From the NCBI RefSeq assembly GCF_009828105.1, contig NZ_WTYQ01000002.1, positions 372,001-436,000 on the forward strand: a DNA stretch of 64,000 nt, in the 5' to 3' direction. The notes beneath the pieces were generated by a model. The model worked only from the letters and a program-made list of their open reading frames with translations. It was not told the origin of the DNA and made no database searches. This document shows, in pieces, positions 1 to 8,397 of this stretch; within the stretch, counting starts at the first letter, position 1; each line of letters starts with the position of its first letter. The position numbers were made by a program, and so were the translations under genes. This DNA is from Altericroceibacterium indicum. Its GTDB lineage: Bacteria; Pseudomonadota; Alphaproteobacteria; Sphingomonadales; Sphingomonadaceae.

Positions 1-128
1 GCCGGACAAACAGAGCGCAGAGCGGTGATGCCCACACCCTGTTCCACTACGAGATCGCCTTCTGAACGGCACCCACCAAGAGCAGCGGCTGCAATCGTCG
101 CGATCAGGAGAGGACGGCGAAATTTCAT
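1..128 (-). CDS. Small predicted lipoprotein (N-terminal part, gene runs off the window)
   Basis: Only the first 42 codons are present; the gene continues beyond base 1. The start ATG is at 126-128 on the minus strand, preceded by an AAAGGGA ribosome site. The N-terminus is a short basic stretch (MKFRRP), a hydrophobic run and the lipobox-like LGGC with Cys20, so the product is predicted to be a membrane-anchored lipoprotein. The start of the mature part (DLVVEQGVGITALRS) resembles small lipoproteins I associate with sphingomonads, but I cannot name a family with confidence. It is divergent from ispH. The function is unknown. Confidence 0.7.
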   Translation of the reverse strand, partial: MKFRRPLLIATIAAAALGGCRSEGDLVVEQGVGITALRSVCP

Positions 129-203
129 CAATATTCCCTTTCAAGGCAGTCGTAGCGGTCCTAGCTCTTTCGCCGCAAGCCGACAACCGCTAGAGACAGT
201 CCC

Positions 204-1175
204 ATGAACGCGCCCTTTCCAAATACGCCCACACAGGGCGAAAAATTGCCCCTTACCCTGTTGATTGCTGCTCCGCGCGGCTTTTGCGCAGGGGTGGACC
301 GCGCCATTGAGATCGTGGAACGCGCGCTGAAACGCTATGGCGCGCCGGTCTATGTGCGGCATGAAATCGTCCATAATCGCTATGTAGTGGATTCGCTCAA
401 GGCCAAGGGCGCCATTTTCGTGGAGGAGCTGGATCAGGTTCCCGATGATGCCCCTGTGGTGTTCAGCGCCCATGGCGTGCCCAAATCGGTGCCGGCCGAG
501 GCAGAACAGCGCAAGCTCACCTATGTGGACGCCACTTGCCCGCTCGTCAGCAAGGTTCATCGCCAGGCTGAACGCCAGATTGCGGCCGGACGGCACATTC
601 TCTTCATCGGCCATAAGGGCCACCCGGAAGTGATCGGCACATTCGGTCAGGTCGATGCCGGGCAGATGACACTGGTGGAAACGGTGGAAGATGTCGCCAA
701 CCTTAATCTGCCTGAAGGGACAGAACTGTCCTTCCTCACCCAGACCACTCTGTCAGTGGATGACACACAGGCCATTATCGAAGCATTGAAGGCACGCTTT
801 CCCGATATCGTAGGGCCAAGAGGTGAAGATATTTGCTACGCCACCTCCAACCGGCAGGCTGCGGTGAAGGATATTGCACCGGGCAGCGATCTGGTGCTGG
901 TGATCGGTGCGCCCAATTCCTCCAATTCACTACGCCTGGTGGAAGTAGCAGAACGCTGCGGCACAGCTGCCAAGCTGATTCAACGCGCCTATGAAATCCA
1001 GCCCGAATGGCTTGATGGCGTGGGCACCATCGGCCTTACCGCCGGTGCTTCGGCCCCCGAAGAGCTGGTGCGTGAAGTGGTGGACAAGCTCTCTGAATGG
1101 CGCGTGGTTGAAGAACACACGTTGACTTCGGCTGAAGAAACCATGGTCTTCAAACTGCCCCGCGAACTCGCCTGA
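204..1175 (+). CDS. ispH: 4-hydroxy-3-methylbut-2-enyl diphosphate reductase
   Basis: This is the last enzyme of the MEP isoprenoid pathway. It reduces HMBPP to IPP and DMAPP with a 4Fe-4S cluster in the cytosol. The 323-residue length is normal. The three cluster cysteines are visible: Cys28 in [12 protein letters not shown], Cys112 in [12 protein letters not shown] and the Cys of [11 protein letters not shown] near residue 210. The family's active-site histidines (EIVHN, SAHGVP, GHKGHPE) are also present. It opens a short co-directional cluster with thrB and rnhA, 14 bases upstream of thrB. The SNRQ motif and all three cysteines make the assignment secure. Confidence 0.97.
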   Translation: MNAPFPNTPTQGEKLPLTLLIAAPRGFCAGVDRAIEIVERALKRYGAPVYVRHEIVHNRYVVDSLKAKGAIFVEELDQVPDDAPVVFSAHGVPKSVPAEAEQRKLTYVDATCPLVSKVHRQAERQIAAGRHILFIGHKGHPEVIGTFGQVDAGQMTLVETVEDVANLNLPEGTELSFLTQTTLSVDDTQAIIEALKARFPDIVGPRGEDICYATSNRQAAVKDIAPGSDLVLVIGAPNSSNSLRLVEVAERCGTAAKLIQRAYEIQPEWLDGVGTIGLTAGASAPEELVREVVDKLSEWRVVEEHTLTSAEETMVFKLPRELA

Positions 1176-1189
1176 GAGGATACTGAACC

Positions 1190-2170
1190 TTGGCCGTTTA
1201 TACGCATCTTTCCGCGGACGATTTTGCACGCCTGATTGGCCATTATGATGTTGGGGAAGTTATCTCTTCCAAAGGCATTGCGGAAGGGGTGTCCAACTCC
1301 AACTGGCTGATTGATACAACCGAGGCGCGCTTCATCCTCACGATGTATGAAACTCGGCTGGACCTCAAAGATTTGCCGTTTTTTCTCGGTTTGCTCGATC
1401 ATCTGGCCGCCAAGGGTAGCCCGGTGCCGCGCACGATTCATGATCGTGATGGCGCAGCCTTCCGCATGGTGGACGGCAAAGCCGTGGCTTTGATTGAATT
1501 CCTCTCCGGTGTTTCGATAGACACCCCTACCCCGGCACAAGCTGCGGCAGTGGGGGAAGCCTTGGCAGGCCTCCATATTGATGCCGCAGACTTCCCGCAA
1601 AGCCGCGCCAATTCCATGGGATTGCCTGCGTGGCGTGAACTGTTTGCCGAATGCGGAGATGCAGGCCTTGCCAGTATTGACCCGGCGCTTCCCGCGCTTG
1701 TCGCTGAAAAAATTGCTTTCATTTCAGACCATTGGCCCGCTCACTTGCCGCAATCTGTGATCCATGCCGATCTCTTCCCCGACAATGTGTTGATGCTGGG
1801 TAATGAAGTGCGCGGGCTGATCGACTTCTATTTCGCCTGCAATGATCTCACTGCCTATGATCTGGCCGTTACCCACGCGGCATGGTGTTTCAGCGCTGAT
1901 GGCTCCTTCCGTAGCGACGTGGCGGAGGCCCTGATGGCGGGTTATCAATCGCGCCGCCCCTTGTCAGGCGAAGAACGCGAAGCCCTGCCTGTTCTGGGGC
2001 AAGCGGCGGCCATGCGCTTTATCGCCACCCGCGCTTATGACTGGCTGAACACACCCGCCGATGCGCTGGTAACGCGCAAAGATCCGATGGATTTCGCCCG
2101 CCGCCTGCAATTCTACGCACAGAATGGCGCAAAGGCCTTCCCCGGAGCCTTCCCTCCAGCCTCCGCCTGA
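1190..2170 (+). CDS. thrB: Homoserine kinase, type II (APH-fold ThrB)
   Basis: The product phosphorylates homoserine to O-phosphohomoserine in threonine synthesis. It is the aminoglycoside-phosphotransferase-fold form found in many alphaproteobacteria, not the GHMP kinase of enterics. The phosphotransferase core is visible as [12 protein letters not shown] (HxDxxxxN) followed by GLIDFYFA, which carries the metal-binding Asp. The N-terminus ([11 protein letters not shown]) also fits this family. The chosen start is TTG at 1190, with GAGAGGA at 1174-1180 as ribosome site; no ATG lies nearby in frame. Length is 326 residues. The gene lies 14 bases after ispH and 14 bases before rnhA, so the three are probably co-transcribed. 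Confidence 0.93.
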   Translation: MAVYTHLSADDFARLIGHYDVGEVISSKGIAEGVSNSNWLIDTTEARFILTMYETRLDLKDLPFFLGLLDHLAAKGSPVPRTIHDRDGAAFRMVDGKAVALIEFLSGVSIDTPTPAQAAAVGEALAGLHIDAADFPQSRANSMGLPAWRELFAECGDAGLASIDPALPALVAEKIAFISDHWPAHLPQSVIHADLFPDNVLMLGNEVRGLIDFYFACNDLTAYDLAVTHAAWCFSADGSFRSDVAEALMAGYQSRRPLSGEEREALPVLGQAAAMRFIATRAYDWLNTPADALVTRKDPMDFARRLQFYAQNGAKAFPGAFPPASA

Positions 2171-2184
2171 GGCATGGGACGCAC

Positions 2185-2631
2185 ATGAAACGCGTAGAAA
2201 TCTTCACCGACGGTGCCTGCAAGGGCAACCCCGGCCCCGGTGGCTGGGGCGCTCTGCTCCGCATGGGGAAACATGAAAAAGAACTTTCCGGCGCAGAAGC
2301 GGAAACAACCAACAACCGCATGGAAATGATGGCGGTGATCCAGGCGCTCAACGCGCTGATCGAACCGTGCCAGGTCGATCTTTATTCAGACAGCAAATAT
2401 GTCATCGATGGGATCACCAAATGGGTCCATGGCTGGAAGAAAAAAGGCTGGGTTACCGCCAGCAAAAAGCCGGTTCGCAATGATGATCTGTGGCACGAAC
2501 TCATCGCTGCCGTTGCTCCGCATAAGGTCGAATGGCACTGGGTGAAGGGCCATGCGGGTCATGAAGAGAATGAACGGGTGGACAAGCTCGCCAGCGATGC
2601 GGCAGACGCTATCGCCAGCGAACAGGATTAA
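2185..2631 (+). CDS. rnhA: Ribonuclease HI
   Basis: The enzyme cleaves the RNA strand of RNA-DNA hybrids, acting in primer removal and R-loop clearance. It is 148 residues, close to the E. coli enzyme. The catalytic carboxylates are visible: Asp in [15 protein letters not shown], Glu in NNRMEMMAV, Asp in [11 protein letters not shown] and the last Asp in [12 protein letters not shown]. The basic-protrusion segment HGWKKKGW is present. The gene ends the ispH-thrB-rnhA cluster and is followed by a hairpin terminator. Confidence 0.97.
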   Translation: MKRVEIFTDGACKGNPGPGGWGALLRMGKHEKELSGAEAETTNNRMEMMAVIQALNALIEPCQVDLYSDSKYVIDGITKWVHGWKKKGWVTASKKPVRNDDLWHELIAAVAPHKVEWHWVKGHAGHEENERVDKLASDAADAIASEQD

Positions 2632-2647
2632 TCACGCAGCATAGTCC

Positions 2648-2680
2648 CATCCCGGACGCAATGTGCCGGGATGGTTTTTT
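2648..2680 (+). terminator. Rho-independent terminator after rnhA
   Basis: The arms CATCCCGG (2648-2655) and CCGGGATG (2666-2673) pair perfectly around a 10-base loop and are followed by a T tract at 2675-2680. The T tract runs to the stop codon of the convergent downstream gene. Confidence 0.85.
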
Positions 2681-3777
2681 CAGCGGAACCGCTGCGGGGA
2701 ATAGAGATCTGGGGCAAGATTCCGGGTCATGTGATCGCGTGATCGGCCTTGGATCAATTGCCCACCGAGCCGAGCCGCCGCAGGGGCTGTCTGGATGCCG
2801 AAGCCACCCTGCCCGGCGAACCAGAAGAAGGCGCTATCTTCAGGGTCAAAGCCGTACACTGGCAAGCGATCCTTCGTGAAGCTGCGCAGACCTGCCCAGC
2901 GATGTTCGACCCGCTCAACCGTCCAGTCCACCGCCTGTTCCAGCCGGTCAATCGCGATGGCCACATCCATTTCCTCAGCCGCCGCGTCAGTTGGTTCGCT
3001 GGGTGTTTCATCGTGCGGGCTGAGCCACAGACTGCCGTTTTCCGGCTTGAAATAGAACAAGCCATCCAGATCAAAGGTCAGTGGCAAATCAGGCGATGGC
3101 GCAGGATCGACGCTCAACTGAACCATAGTCCGGCGCAAAGGTGTGATGCCAATGGGTGTGATGCCAGCAAGCCCGGCCACCTTATCGGCCCATGCCCCAG
3201 CGGCATTGACCAGCACTTCGCAAGTGAAGCGTTCACCGCCAAGCGTTTCCAGCGCCCAGCCGCGACTCGTCCGCGTAATCGATGAAACTTGCGACTGACA
3301 GTGCAGCTCCGTGCCCTGTTCCTTGGCCTGTTTCAGATAATGCTGATGCAGCGCGCCGACATCAATATCGCTGCAATCGCGTTCATAGGCGGCATATTTC
3401 CACTGACTCTTCAGCCCCGGAACCAGCTTTTCCATCTGCGCGCGGGTCAGCCATTCGATCTGGACCCCGGCGGTGGAGAATTCATGCACGAACTCTTCCA
3501 GCGCTTCTTCCTGATCGCTCCTGGCCATGGTCAGACCGCCGCGATCCTTCAGAAATCCTCCATCGCGTAAGAAGCTACCCGATGCGCTGGTAAGTGGCTG
3601 AATCAGCGGCCCGCCGTAGCTTTCGGTCCAGAAAGCGGCAGAACGGCCCGTGGCGTGATAGCCCGGCCTGTCCTCTGCCTCCAGCAGCACAACGCTGTCT
3701 TTTACGGAGGTTTCGGCAGCGAGGCTGGCACCAGCCATGCCAGCGCCAATGATGGCAATCCTGAAATGTTCACTCAT
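2680..3777 (-). CDS. FAD-dependent oxidoreductase, D-amino-acid dehydrogenase/glycine oxidase type (DAO family)
   Basis: A 365-residue flavoprotein predicted to oxidise an amine or D-amino-acid substrate. The N-terminus has the FAD-binding dinucleotide fold IAIIGAGMAGASLA (about residues 8-20) followed by an acidic strand end, VVLLEAEDRPGYHATGRS. The later part carries the second FAD contact, FFWFAGQGGFGIQTAPA. These are typical of the DAO superfamily; the substrate cannot be read from sequence. The start ATG overlaps the stop of the upstream hydrolase gene by 4 bases (ATGA), so the two form an operon. A link between lipase and oxidoreductase functions is not obvious. Confidence 0.8.
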   Translation of the reverse strand: MSEHFRIAIIGAGMAGASLAAETSVKDSVVLLEAEDRPGYHATGRSAAFWTESYGGPLIQPLTSASGSFLRDGGFLKDRGGLTMARSDQEEALEEFVHEFSTAGVQIEWLTRAQMEKLVPGLKSQWKYAAYERDCSDIDVGALHQHYLKQAKEQGTELHCQSQVSSITRTSRGWALETLGGERFTCEVLVNAAGAWADKVAGLAGITPIGITPLRRTMVQLSVDPAPSPDLPLTFDLDGLFYFKPENGSLWLSPHDETPSEPTDAAAEEMDVAIAIDRLEQAVDWTVERVEHRWAGLRSFTKDRLPVYGFDPEDSAFFWFAGQGGFGIQTAPAAARLGGQLIQGRSRDHMTRNLAPDLYSPQRFR

Positions 3778-4739
3778 GATGCTGGCAGCAGATCGAGGAA
3801 ATCGTCGATCGCTTCAAGGGCGCGATTGCGAACCGGGTCACTTTCTCGCAAGATTTCATGCGCCGCTTCGGCCCCAAAGATCAGTGGAACGACATTGGGC
3901 AAACGCTTTATCGCGCGGCGGATCGCGGCATAGCTGACCAGTTTGTCTTCCCGCGTTGCCAGAATAAAGACAGGGATTTGAATGGCTTCCAGCACGCCTT
4001 TACCTTCCAGCCGGCGAATGGAGCGCAAGGCACTGCGGACCCACCCCCAGCTTCCCGGCCCCATCACCAGTTCGGGCCTTTGTGCGCGCCACCATGCTTC
4101 ATCATTATAGCGATCGATATCATGGGTGAGCAAAGCTTCGCGCCCGGATGGCAATTCGCCAGGTTTTTCGCTCCATTTCCATGCCGGTCTGCGCGAATCG
4201 CCCAGCAGGGTCATCACCCACGCCGCGCCATGCATCACCACGCTCGGTATAAATTGCGGGAAGACACCCAGCATGGGGGCCGACAGAATCAGCGCATCGG
4301 GTTTCACCACGCCATCGGCCACGGCGCGCAATGTGAGGTGCCCGCCCATGGAATGCCCGGCCAGCACATGCGGCCCCGGTGTTTGCTGCACCCATTCGTC
4401 CCACAATTCAGCGAGATCATTGACCCAATGGGTGAAATCTTCCGCATGGCCGGTGACGGCATCTGCCCCCAACCGCCCGGAGCCTGCCTGCCCGCGCCAA
4501 TCCGCCGCGCTGACCTGCCAGCCCTGCCCGGCCCAATGGTCCAGTGTTTCGAGATATTTCTCATAAGCATCGCCCCGCCCCGGCATAAACAGGATGGAGC
4601 CACGGGCCTGATCCGAAACACCAGGGGAACAGGGCCAGTCAATCCGGCGAATCGCATGGCCGTCGCTCGCGTGCCACACGCTCTCCACCGCTTCTGCCGG
4701 AATAGAGCGACGGTCGAACCCATTATCTTGCCGTATCAA
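3774..4739 (-). CDS. Alpha/beta hydrolase, lysophospholipase/monoacylglycerol lipase type
   Basis: A 321-residue serine hydrolase of the PldB/monoacylglycerol-lipase group. The nucleophile elbow is GHSMGGHLTL (GxSxG), preceded by an oxyanion-type segment LFMPGRGDAYEKYLE. A late Asp (LATREDKLVSY) and His (AAHEILRESD) are placed as in the catalytic triad. No signal peptide is evident, so it is probably cytoplasmic. It is translationally coupled to the oxidoreductase downstream by a 4-base overlap. The natural substrate is unknown. Confidence 0.8.
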   Translation of the reverse strand: MIRQDNGFDRRSIPAEAVESVWHASDGHAIRRIDWPCSPGVSDQARGSILFMPGRGDAYEKYLETLDHWAGQGWQVSAADWRGQAGSGRLGADAVTGHAEDFTHWVNDLAELWDEWVQQTPGPHVLAGHSMGGHLTLRAVADGVVKPDALILSAPMLGVFPQFIPSVVMHGAAWVMTLLGDSRRPAWKWSEKPGELPSGREALLTHDIDRYNDEAWWRAQRPELVMGPGSWGWVRSALRSIRRLEGKGVLEAIQIPVFILATREDKLVSYAAIRRAIKRLPNVVPLIFGAEAAHEILRESDPVRNRALEAIDDFLDLLPAS

Positions 4740-4841
4740 AGGCGGAACTTCAGAGCGAATGGCGCCCTCCTGCCATGGTTACTGTTTGGTAAGCGATGCT
4801 CTTTACTGACGAACATCACCGCAAAGCACTAGAGGCCTAAA

Positions 4842-5318
4842 ATGACACCTGATGTAATCACCTATGGCCTGCTGATCGCTTTGAGCATAGCGCTCATCAT
4901 TGCTGCAATCACCGATCTTTATGCGCGCAAAATCGCCAATTGGCTCACCGCATCAATCGCCATTGGCGCGCCTGCTTTCTGGATCGCCAGCGCCATGCCT
5001 TTGTGGCCAGACATCGCCATCCAGCTTGGCCTGGCCCTCCTCACCTTCGCGATTCTGGCAGGCCTTTTCGCCTTGCGCGCCATGGGTGGAGGCGATGTCA
5101 AACTGCTGACCGCGCTGGCCCTATGGATCAAGCCCGCACTGTTCTGGAAACTGGTGGTGATGATGGCCCTGTTGGGTGGCCTGCTAACCATTATCTTCGC
5201 CGCCTGGCACCTGATGCGCAAACGCAAAGACAAGATCGCCATTCCCTATGGAATCGCCATAGCCATTGCAGGCCTGTGGATCATCGCAGGTAACTATCTG
5301 CCGAATAGCTTGCCTTAG
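4842..5318 (+). CDS. cpaA: Prepilin peptidase of the Tad pilus (CpaA/TadV)
   Basis: A 158-residue integral membrane aspartic protease that cleaves the leader of Flp-type prepilins. The two catalytic aspartates are visible in ITDLYARKIANW (first loop) and AMGGGDVKLLTALALW (the GxGD motif). The rest is a series of hydrophobic membrane helices, and the short length is typical of TadV/CpaA, which lacks the methylase domain of PilD. An AGAGG-type ribosome site precedes the ATG. It is the first gene of the Tad locus but is separated from cpaB by about 2 kb holding a foreign-looking gene and an IS element. It may therefore be transcribed apart from cpaB-tadC. Confidence 0.9.
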   Translation: MTPDVITYGLLIALSIALIIAAITDLYARKIANWLTASIAIGAPAFWIASAMPLWPDIAIQLGLALLTFAILAGLFALRAMGGGDVKLLTALALWIKPALFWKLVVMMALLGGLLTIIFAAWHLMRKRKDKIAIPYGIAIAIAGLWIIAGNYLPNSLP

Positions 5319-5705
5319 GCGGCGTTGGTGGAAGCCAAGAGCATTCCATGGCCGCTTTTTAAATGCGCGGGAAGGCTGATCGAACGGCAGTAATGCAACT
5401 GTTGTTGACCGGAAAGGCACTCTTCCCAAATTCATTAAATTTGACAATAGTGTGTAACGCGACTGAAAAAGCAACTGATTGCCGTTGTTGGAGACAGGTT
5501 TTGTCAATCACAAATGATGAATTGCAAACCTATAAGATGAGCAGAGGTGAGGAGCTAAACCCGGTTTTTAATGCGGCGAAGGCTTATCTTGAAGCAGCCG
5601 AAATGGTTTACAAGCAACAGGACGAGAAATCGGCGCATTGGCTCTCCGTTCCAGACTGGTTTGTAGTGCATCATCTTAGTTTTATAGCAACAGAACTGAT
5701 ACTTA

Positions 5706-5728
5706 GGGTTCGGACTCAATCAGCGGCT
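5706..5728 (+). repeat. Left terminal inverted repeat of the IS
   Basis: The first 23 bases match the reverse complement of 6809-6831 at 17 positions. The innermost identical block is CAATCAGC. The stop codon of the passenger ORF lies inside this repeat. Confidence 0.88.
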
Positions 5729-5967
5729 GTCTCGATGACGGTCAGCGATGTGGACGCGTAACGCAGGATATAGGGTTTCTCGATTGGCTTCCCCATCGGC
5801 TGCTTGTCGCCGAAGAAGGCGACATAGCAGTCGTGAGCGCCGATCTCGTCGTCGAACCAGCAGTGGACGATGGTCCCATACTCGGGGCCACCCTCCTCAA
5901 GGCCGTCGTAACGGACCGCCGTGCCGGGTGGCAGGTATGGGCTAGATGTGTTTTGGTCGTCGTTCAT
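5716..5967 (-). CDS. Passenger ORF of the IS element, function unknown
   Basis: An 83-residue acidic protein encoded 24 bases downstream of the transposase stop and still inside the element; its own stop codon lies within the left inverted repeat. The sequence has a central stretch (YGTIVHCWFDDEIGAHDC) followed by a YVAFFGDKQPMGKP segment. I read this as a small beta-rich domain, possibly of the kind that controls or accompanies other functions, but I do not recognise a family. There is no signal peptide or membrane segment. Being in the element makes it a cargo gene. It could be expressed by read-through from the transposase. Only a weak GAGAAA ribosome site precedes it. Confidence 0.65.
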   Translation of the reverse strand: MNDDQNTSSPYLPPGTAVRYDGLEEGGPEYGTIVHCWFDDEIGAHDCYVAFFGDKQPMGKPIEKPYILRYASTSLTVIETAAD

Positions 5968-5991
5968 GAACTGCGCTTTTCTCTAATTCCA

Positions 5992-6749
5992 TCATAACCA
6001 GAACGCGACGGCAGTAGCCAGCGCCACGGCGGACAGGAAGTTGGCGGCGAGCTTGTCGTAGCGAGTGGCGATCCGGCGGAAGTCCTTCATGCGACAGAAG
6101 GCGTTCTCGATGAGGTGGCGCCCTCGGTAACGCTGCTGATCATAGCGAATGGTGCGCTTGCGATTGCGCCTACCGGGGATGACAGGACTGGTGCCGTTCT
6201 CGCGCAGGGTCTTGCGCAAGCTATTGGCATCGTAGCCTTTGTCGCCAAGCAGGTAGCGCATACGGCCCGCGCGTTCGAGCAGCGCCGGCGCAGCCTTCAC
6301 GTCGCTGACATTGCCGGGGGTCAGCATGAGGGCATAGGGTCGGCCCAGCACGTCGGTCAGGGCGTGGACCTTGGTTGTCCAGCCACCGCGAGAACGGCCG
6401 ATGGCCTGCGTCTGGCGCCCCCTTTTCCGCCAAACGCCGAGCGCTGGGCTTTGATGTAGGTGCTATCGATCGCGGTGCTCTTCGTGACCGCACCCGCCTC
6501 GGCCAAGGCATCGAGCAATTTCGTCCAGAAGCCCCGCCGTGACCAGCGATTGAAACGGTTGTAGATCGTCGTGGACGGCCCGTAGTCCGCAGGACAGTCG
6601 CACCATCGGCAGCCGGACTTCAGGACATGCAGAATGCCCGAAATTACCCGGCGATCATCGACGCGCCGGGCTCCAGGCTGGTTCTTTGGCAAGTGAGGTT
6701 CGATCGCCTGCCAAGCAGCATCCGATAACCAGAACAACGAGCGCGACAT
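5992..6749 (-). CDS. IS5-family transposase made by -1 programmed frameshift (OrfA/OrfB)
   Basis: OrfA (6749 to about 6420) begins MSRSLFWLSDAAW and holds the helix-turn-helix region and the first catalytic Asp (TAIDSTYIKAQ). OrfB, reaching the stop at 5992, holds the second Asp (LLGDKGYDANSL) and the Glu in YRGRHLIENAFCRMK, a perfect Y(2)R(3)E(6)K signature. A -1 slip on A4G5 (6418-6426) joins them, giving the conserved junction GGRQTQAIGRSRGGW and a predicted 252-residue protein. A GGAGG ribosome site precedes the ATG. Catalytic residues are intact, so the enzyme may be active. Confidence 0.9.
6418..6426 (-). other. Programmed frameshift slippery site in the transposase
   Basis: On the coding strand the run is AAAAGGGGG followed by CGCC. 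Reading GGA AAA GGG, slipping back one base and continuing GGG CGC CAG moves OrfA into the OrfB frame. This fits the frame difference between the two halves exactly. Confidence 0.8.
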
Positions 6750-6808
6750 CGAGGGGAGCCTCCATCCAGTTTGGAACCTCCTTGAATCAACCTACATGCG
6801 CATTTTCA

Positions 6809-6831
6809 AGAGGCTGATTGGGTTTTGACCC
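6809..6831 (-). repeat. Right terminal inverted repeat of the IS
   Basis: This is the partner of 5706-5728. It is followed at once by the second TA copy of the target duplication (6832-6833) and then by the resumed reading frame of the disrupted gene. Confidence 0.88.
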
Positions 6832-7301
6832 TAAGTCAATGCACGTAATTGTTACCCATCCGCCCGTAAGGGATGAATCTGGCCCAGACTTCGAAACCTA
6901 TAAACATGCCTATAATGGCCATCATGCTCAATTACAGAAACTTCCTAAAATCGACTTTGCAGCATTGAACGACCACTTATCGCCGCATCATTCAGAACTT
7001 CTTGAGTCCATTAAAGATCGGCAGAAAGCGAAGTATGAAATTGCCCGAGGGCGATATCCATATGAAGACGACGACGGAAGAGACCGCTTCCCTTCGGGAA
7101 AGGCGGGGCGAAGTTTGGCGGAAGAGTGGTTAGGCCTTGCACGTTCTCTGGCACAATTTTGGAAAAATGGGCCATCGATGACAGCGTAGCGATGTAACCA
7201 CACCCCTTGTCCTTGGCCAATGCCTATCGCGATCAGCTCAGCCCAAGGCACCAGCCCCCACCCCCCGCGCCCCTAAGCATATAAACAGATGGAACGAGTT
7301 T

Positions 7302-7316
7302 TTAACCATTAACCAT
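7302..7316 (+). promoter_or_regulatory. Tandem TTAACCAT motif, candidate CtrA-binding site upstream of cpaB
   Basis: Two overlapping TTAACCAT octamers start at 7302 and 7309, 51-65 bases before the cpaB start. TTAACCAT is a recognised CtrA motif in alphaproteobacteria, and Tad/Cpa pilus genes are CtrA targets in Caulobacter. The assignment here is inference from motif and position. The classical TTAA-N7-TTAA spacing is not met. Confidence 0.5.
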
Positions 7317-7366
7317 CTAGGGTCCCCCTTATAGATCAAAGGGTTCGCAAGGGGGTGCCCAGCACC

Positions 7367-8392
7367 ATGGATAGAAGAAAGCTCATTCTGCTCGTTGGGG
7401 CATTGATCGTTGCGATTGCGACGGCCCTTGCAGCAAGGAGCATGTTTACTGGCGCTTCGGCTCCAACAGCATCGGCTGCGCAGGAAGTTCCTGTCGGCCC
7501 TAAAGTGCTGGTAGCCAACAAGGCATTGCCGGTAGGCACCATCATCACGGCTGACGCGATAGGCTTTCAGGCCTGGCCCAAAGGCCTGGTGAAAGATGCG
7601 TATTTTCTTCAGGGCTCTGCCGATATGTCCGACCTGTTGGGAACGGTGGTTCGCTTTGCTATAACGGCAGGTGAACCTGTCACCAAAGGGGCATTGGTCG
7701 CCCCCGGTGATCGCGGTTTCCTTGCTGCCGCGCTTGGTCCAGGGATGCGCGCCGTCACCGTTCCCGTCTCCGAAAATACTGGTGTGGCGGGTTTCGTATT
7801 TCCCGGAGACCGGGTGGACCTTGTGCTCACTCAGACGATTTCCGGCACCGAAGGCCAGCCGCTCAATACCGCAGAAACCGTGCTGCGGAATCTGCGTGTT
7901 CTGGCAACCGACCGCACCACTGCCCCGGCCAAAACCGAAGATGGCAAAACCGCTGTGCCGGGTTTCAGCAATGTGACGCTGGAGGTCACTCCGCGCATCG
8001 CTGAGAAGGTGGCCGTGGCGCAAACCATGGGCACGCTCAGCCTGTCCTTGCGCTCCATTGCGGATAATCAATCAGAACTGGAAGAAGCCATTGCTTCGGG
8101 CGACATTGAATTGCCCGCCGATGCAACGCCGGATGAAGAGGAAAAAATTCTCAAAACCGCGCTGTCCCGTCCGCAAGATAGCCGCAGCACCTATGTGACG
8201 GGCGGCGATGTGTCCCGCTTCCAGCGCCGTTCCATGCCACCCCAAACCAACACTAACCAGCAGAGCCAGCCCGCTATGGTTATGCCCAATATGGCAACAG
8301 CTGCAAACAGCACCTCTGCGCCTGCCCGAAATGGCCCGGTTGTGCGGGTTTCGCGTGGGAATGACACTGTTGCCGTTCCGGTCGGGAAGTGA
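7367..8392 (+). CDS. cpaB: Tad pilus assembly protein CpaB/RcpC
   Basis: A 341-residue periplasmic protein anchored by an N-terminal hydrophobic segment (LILLVGALIVAIATALAA). After it comes a SAF-type domain (VLVANKALPVGTIITADAI) and then the RcpC/CpaB region (GFVFPGDRVDLVLTQ). It is thought to support the secretin channel of the Tad pilus. ATG at 7367 is chosen, with AAGGGGG at 7349-7355; an in-frame GTG at 7355 is the alternative. The C-terminal 60 residues are Q/N/S-rich and look disordered. It starts the cpaBCDE-tadBC run, and the CtrA-like motif lies just upstream. Confidence 0.92.
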   Translation: MDRRKLILLVGALIVAIATALAARSMFTGASAPTASAAQEVPVGPKVLVANKALPVGTIITADAIGFQAWPKGLVKDAYFLQGSADMSDLLGTVVRFAITAGEPVTKGALVAPGDRGFLAAALGPGMRAVTVPVSENTGVAGFVFPGDRVDLVLTQTISGTEGQPLNTAETVLRNLRVLATDRTTAPAKTEDGKTAVPGFSNVTLEVTPRIAEKVAVAQTMGTLSLSLRSIADNQSELEEAIASGDIELPADATPDEEEKILKTALSRPQDSRSTYVTGGDVSRFQRRSMPPQTNTNQQSQPAMVMPNMATAANSTSAPARNGPVVRVSRGNDTVAVPVGK

Positions 8393-8397
8393 TCATC

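Larger units (their letters stand above)
5706..6831. mobile_element. Complete IS5-family (IS427-like group) insertion sequence, 1126 bp
   Basis: The element is bounded by imperfect inverted repeats that start GGGTTCGGACTCAATCAGC at the left and, read inward on the other strand, GGGTCAAAACCCAATCAGC at the right. It is flanked by a 2-bp TA target duplication (5704-5705 and 6832-6833). It carries, on the minus strand, a two-frame DDE transposase and downstream of it an 83-codon passenger ORF. The TA duplication, the frameshifted transposase and the Y(2)R(3)E(6)K signature match the IS427 subgroup of IS5. The length exceeds the usual 0.85-0.9 kb because of the passenger. Both ends and the target duplication are intact, so the insertion looks recent. 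Confidence 0.92.
5501..7189 (+). pseudogene. Hypothetical gene split by an IS element (possible HEPN-like helical protein)
   Basis: Two in-frame halves, 5501-5705 and 6834-7189, rejoin precisely if the IS and one copy of its TA duplication are removed. The junction then reads ATELILKSMHVIVTH. The restored frame has 187 codons (186 residues). The likely start is TTG at 5501 with GGAGACAGG just before it; ATG at 5537 is an alternative. The restored protein has an ELILKSM helix, a HHAQLQKL segment and a late GRYPYE segment, which recall HEPN-domain proteins (ExxLK..., HxLxxL, RYP). This likeness is weak and is inference. Base composition is more AT-rich than the flanking pilus genes, suggesting it was acquired between cpaA and cpaB. 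In its present form it should be inactive. Confidence 0.75.
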
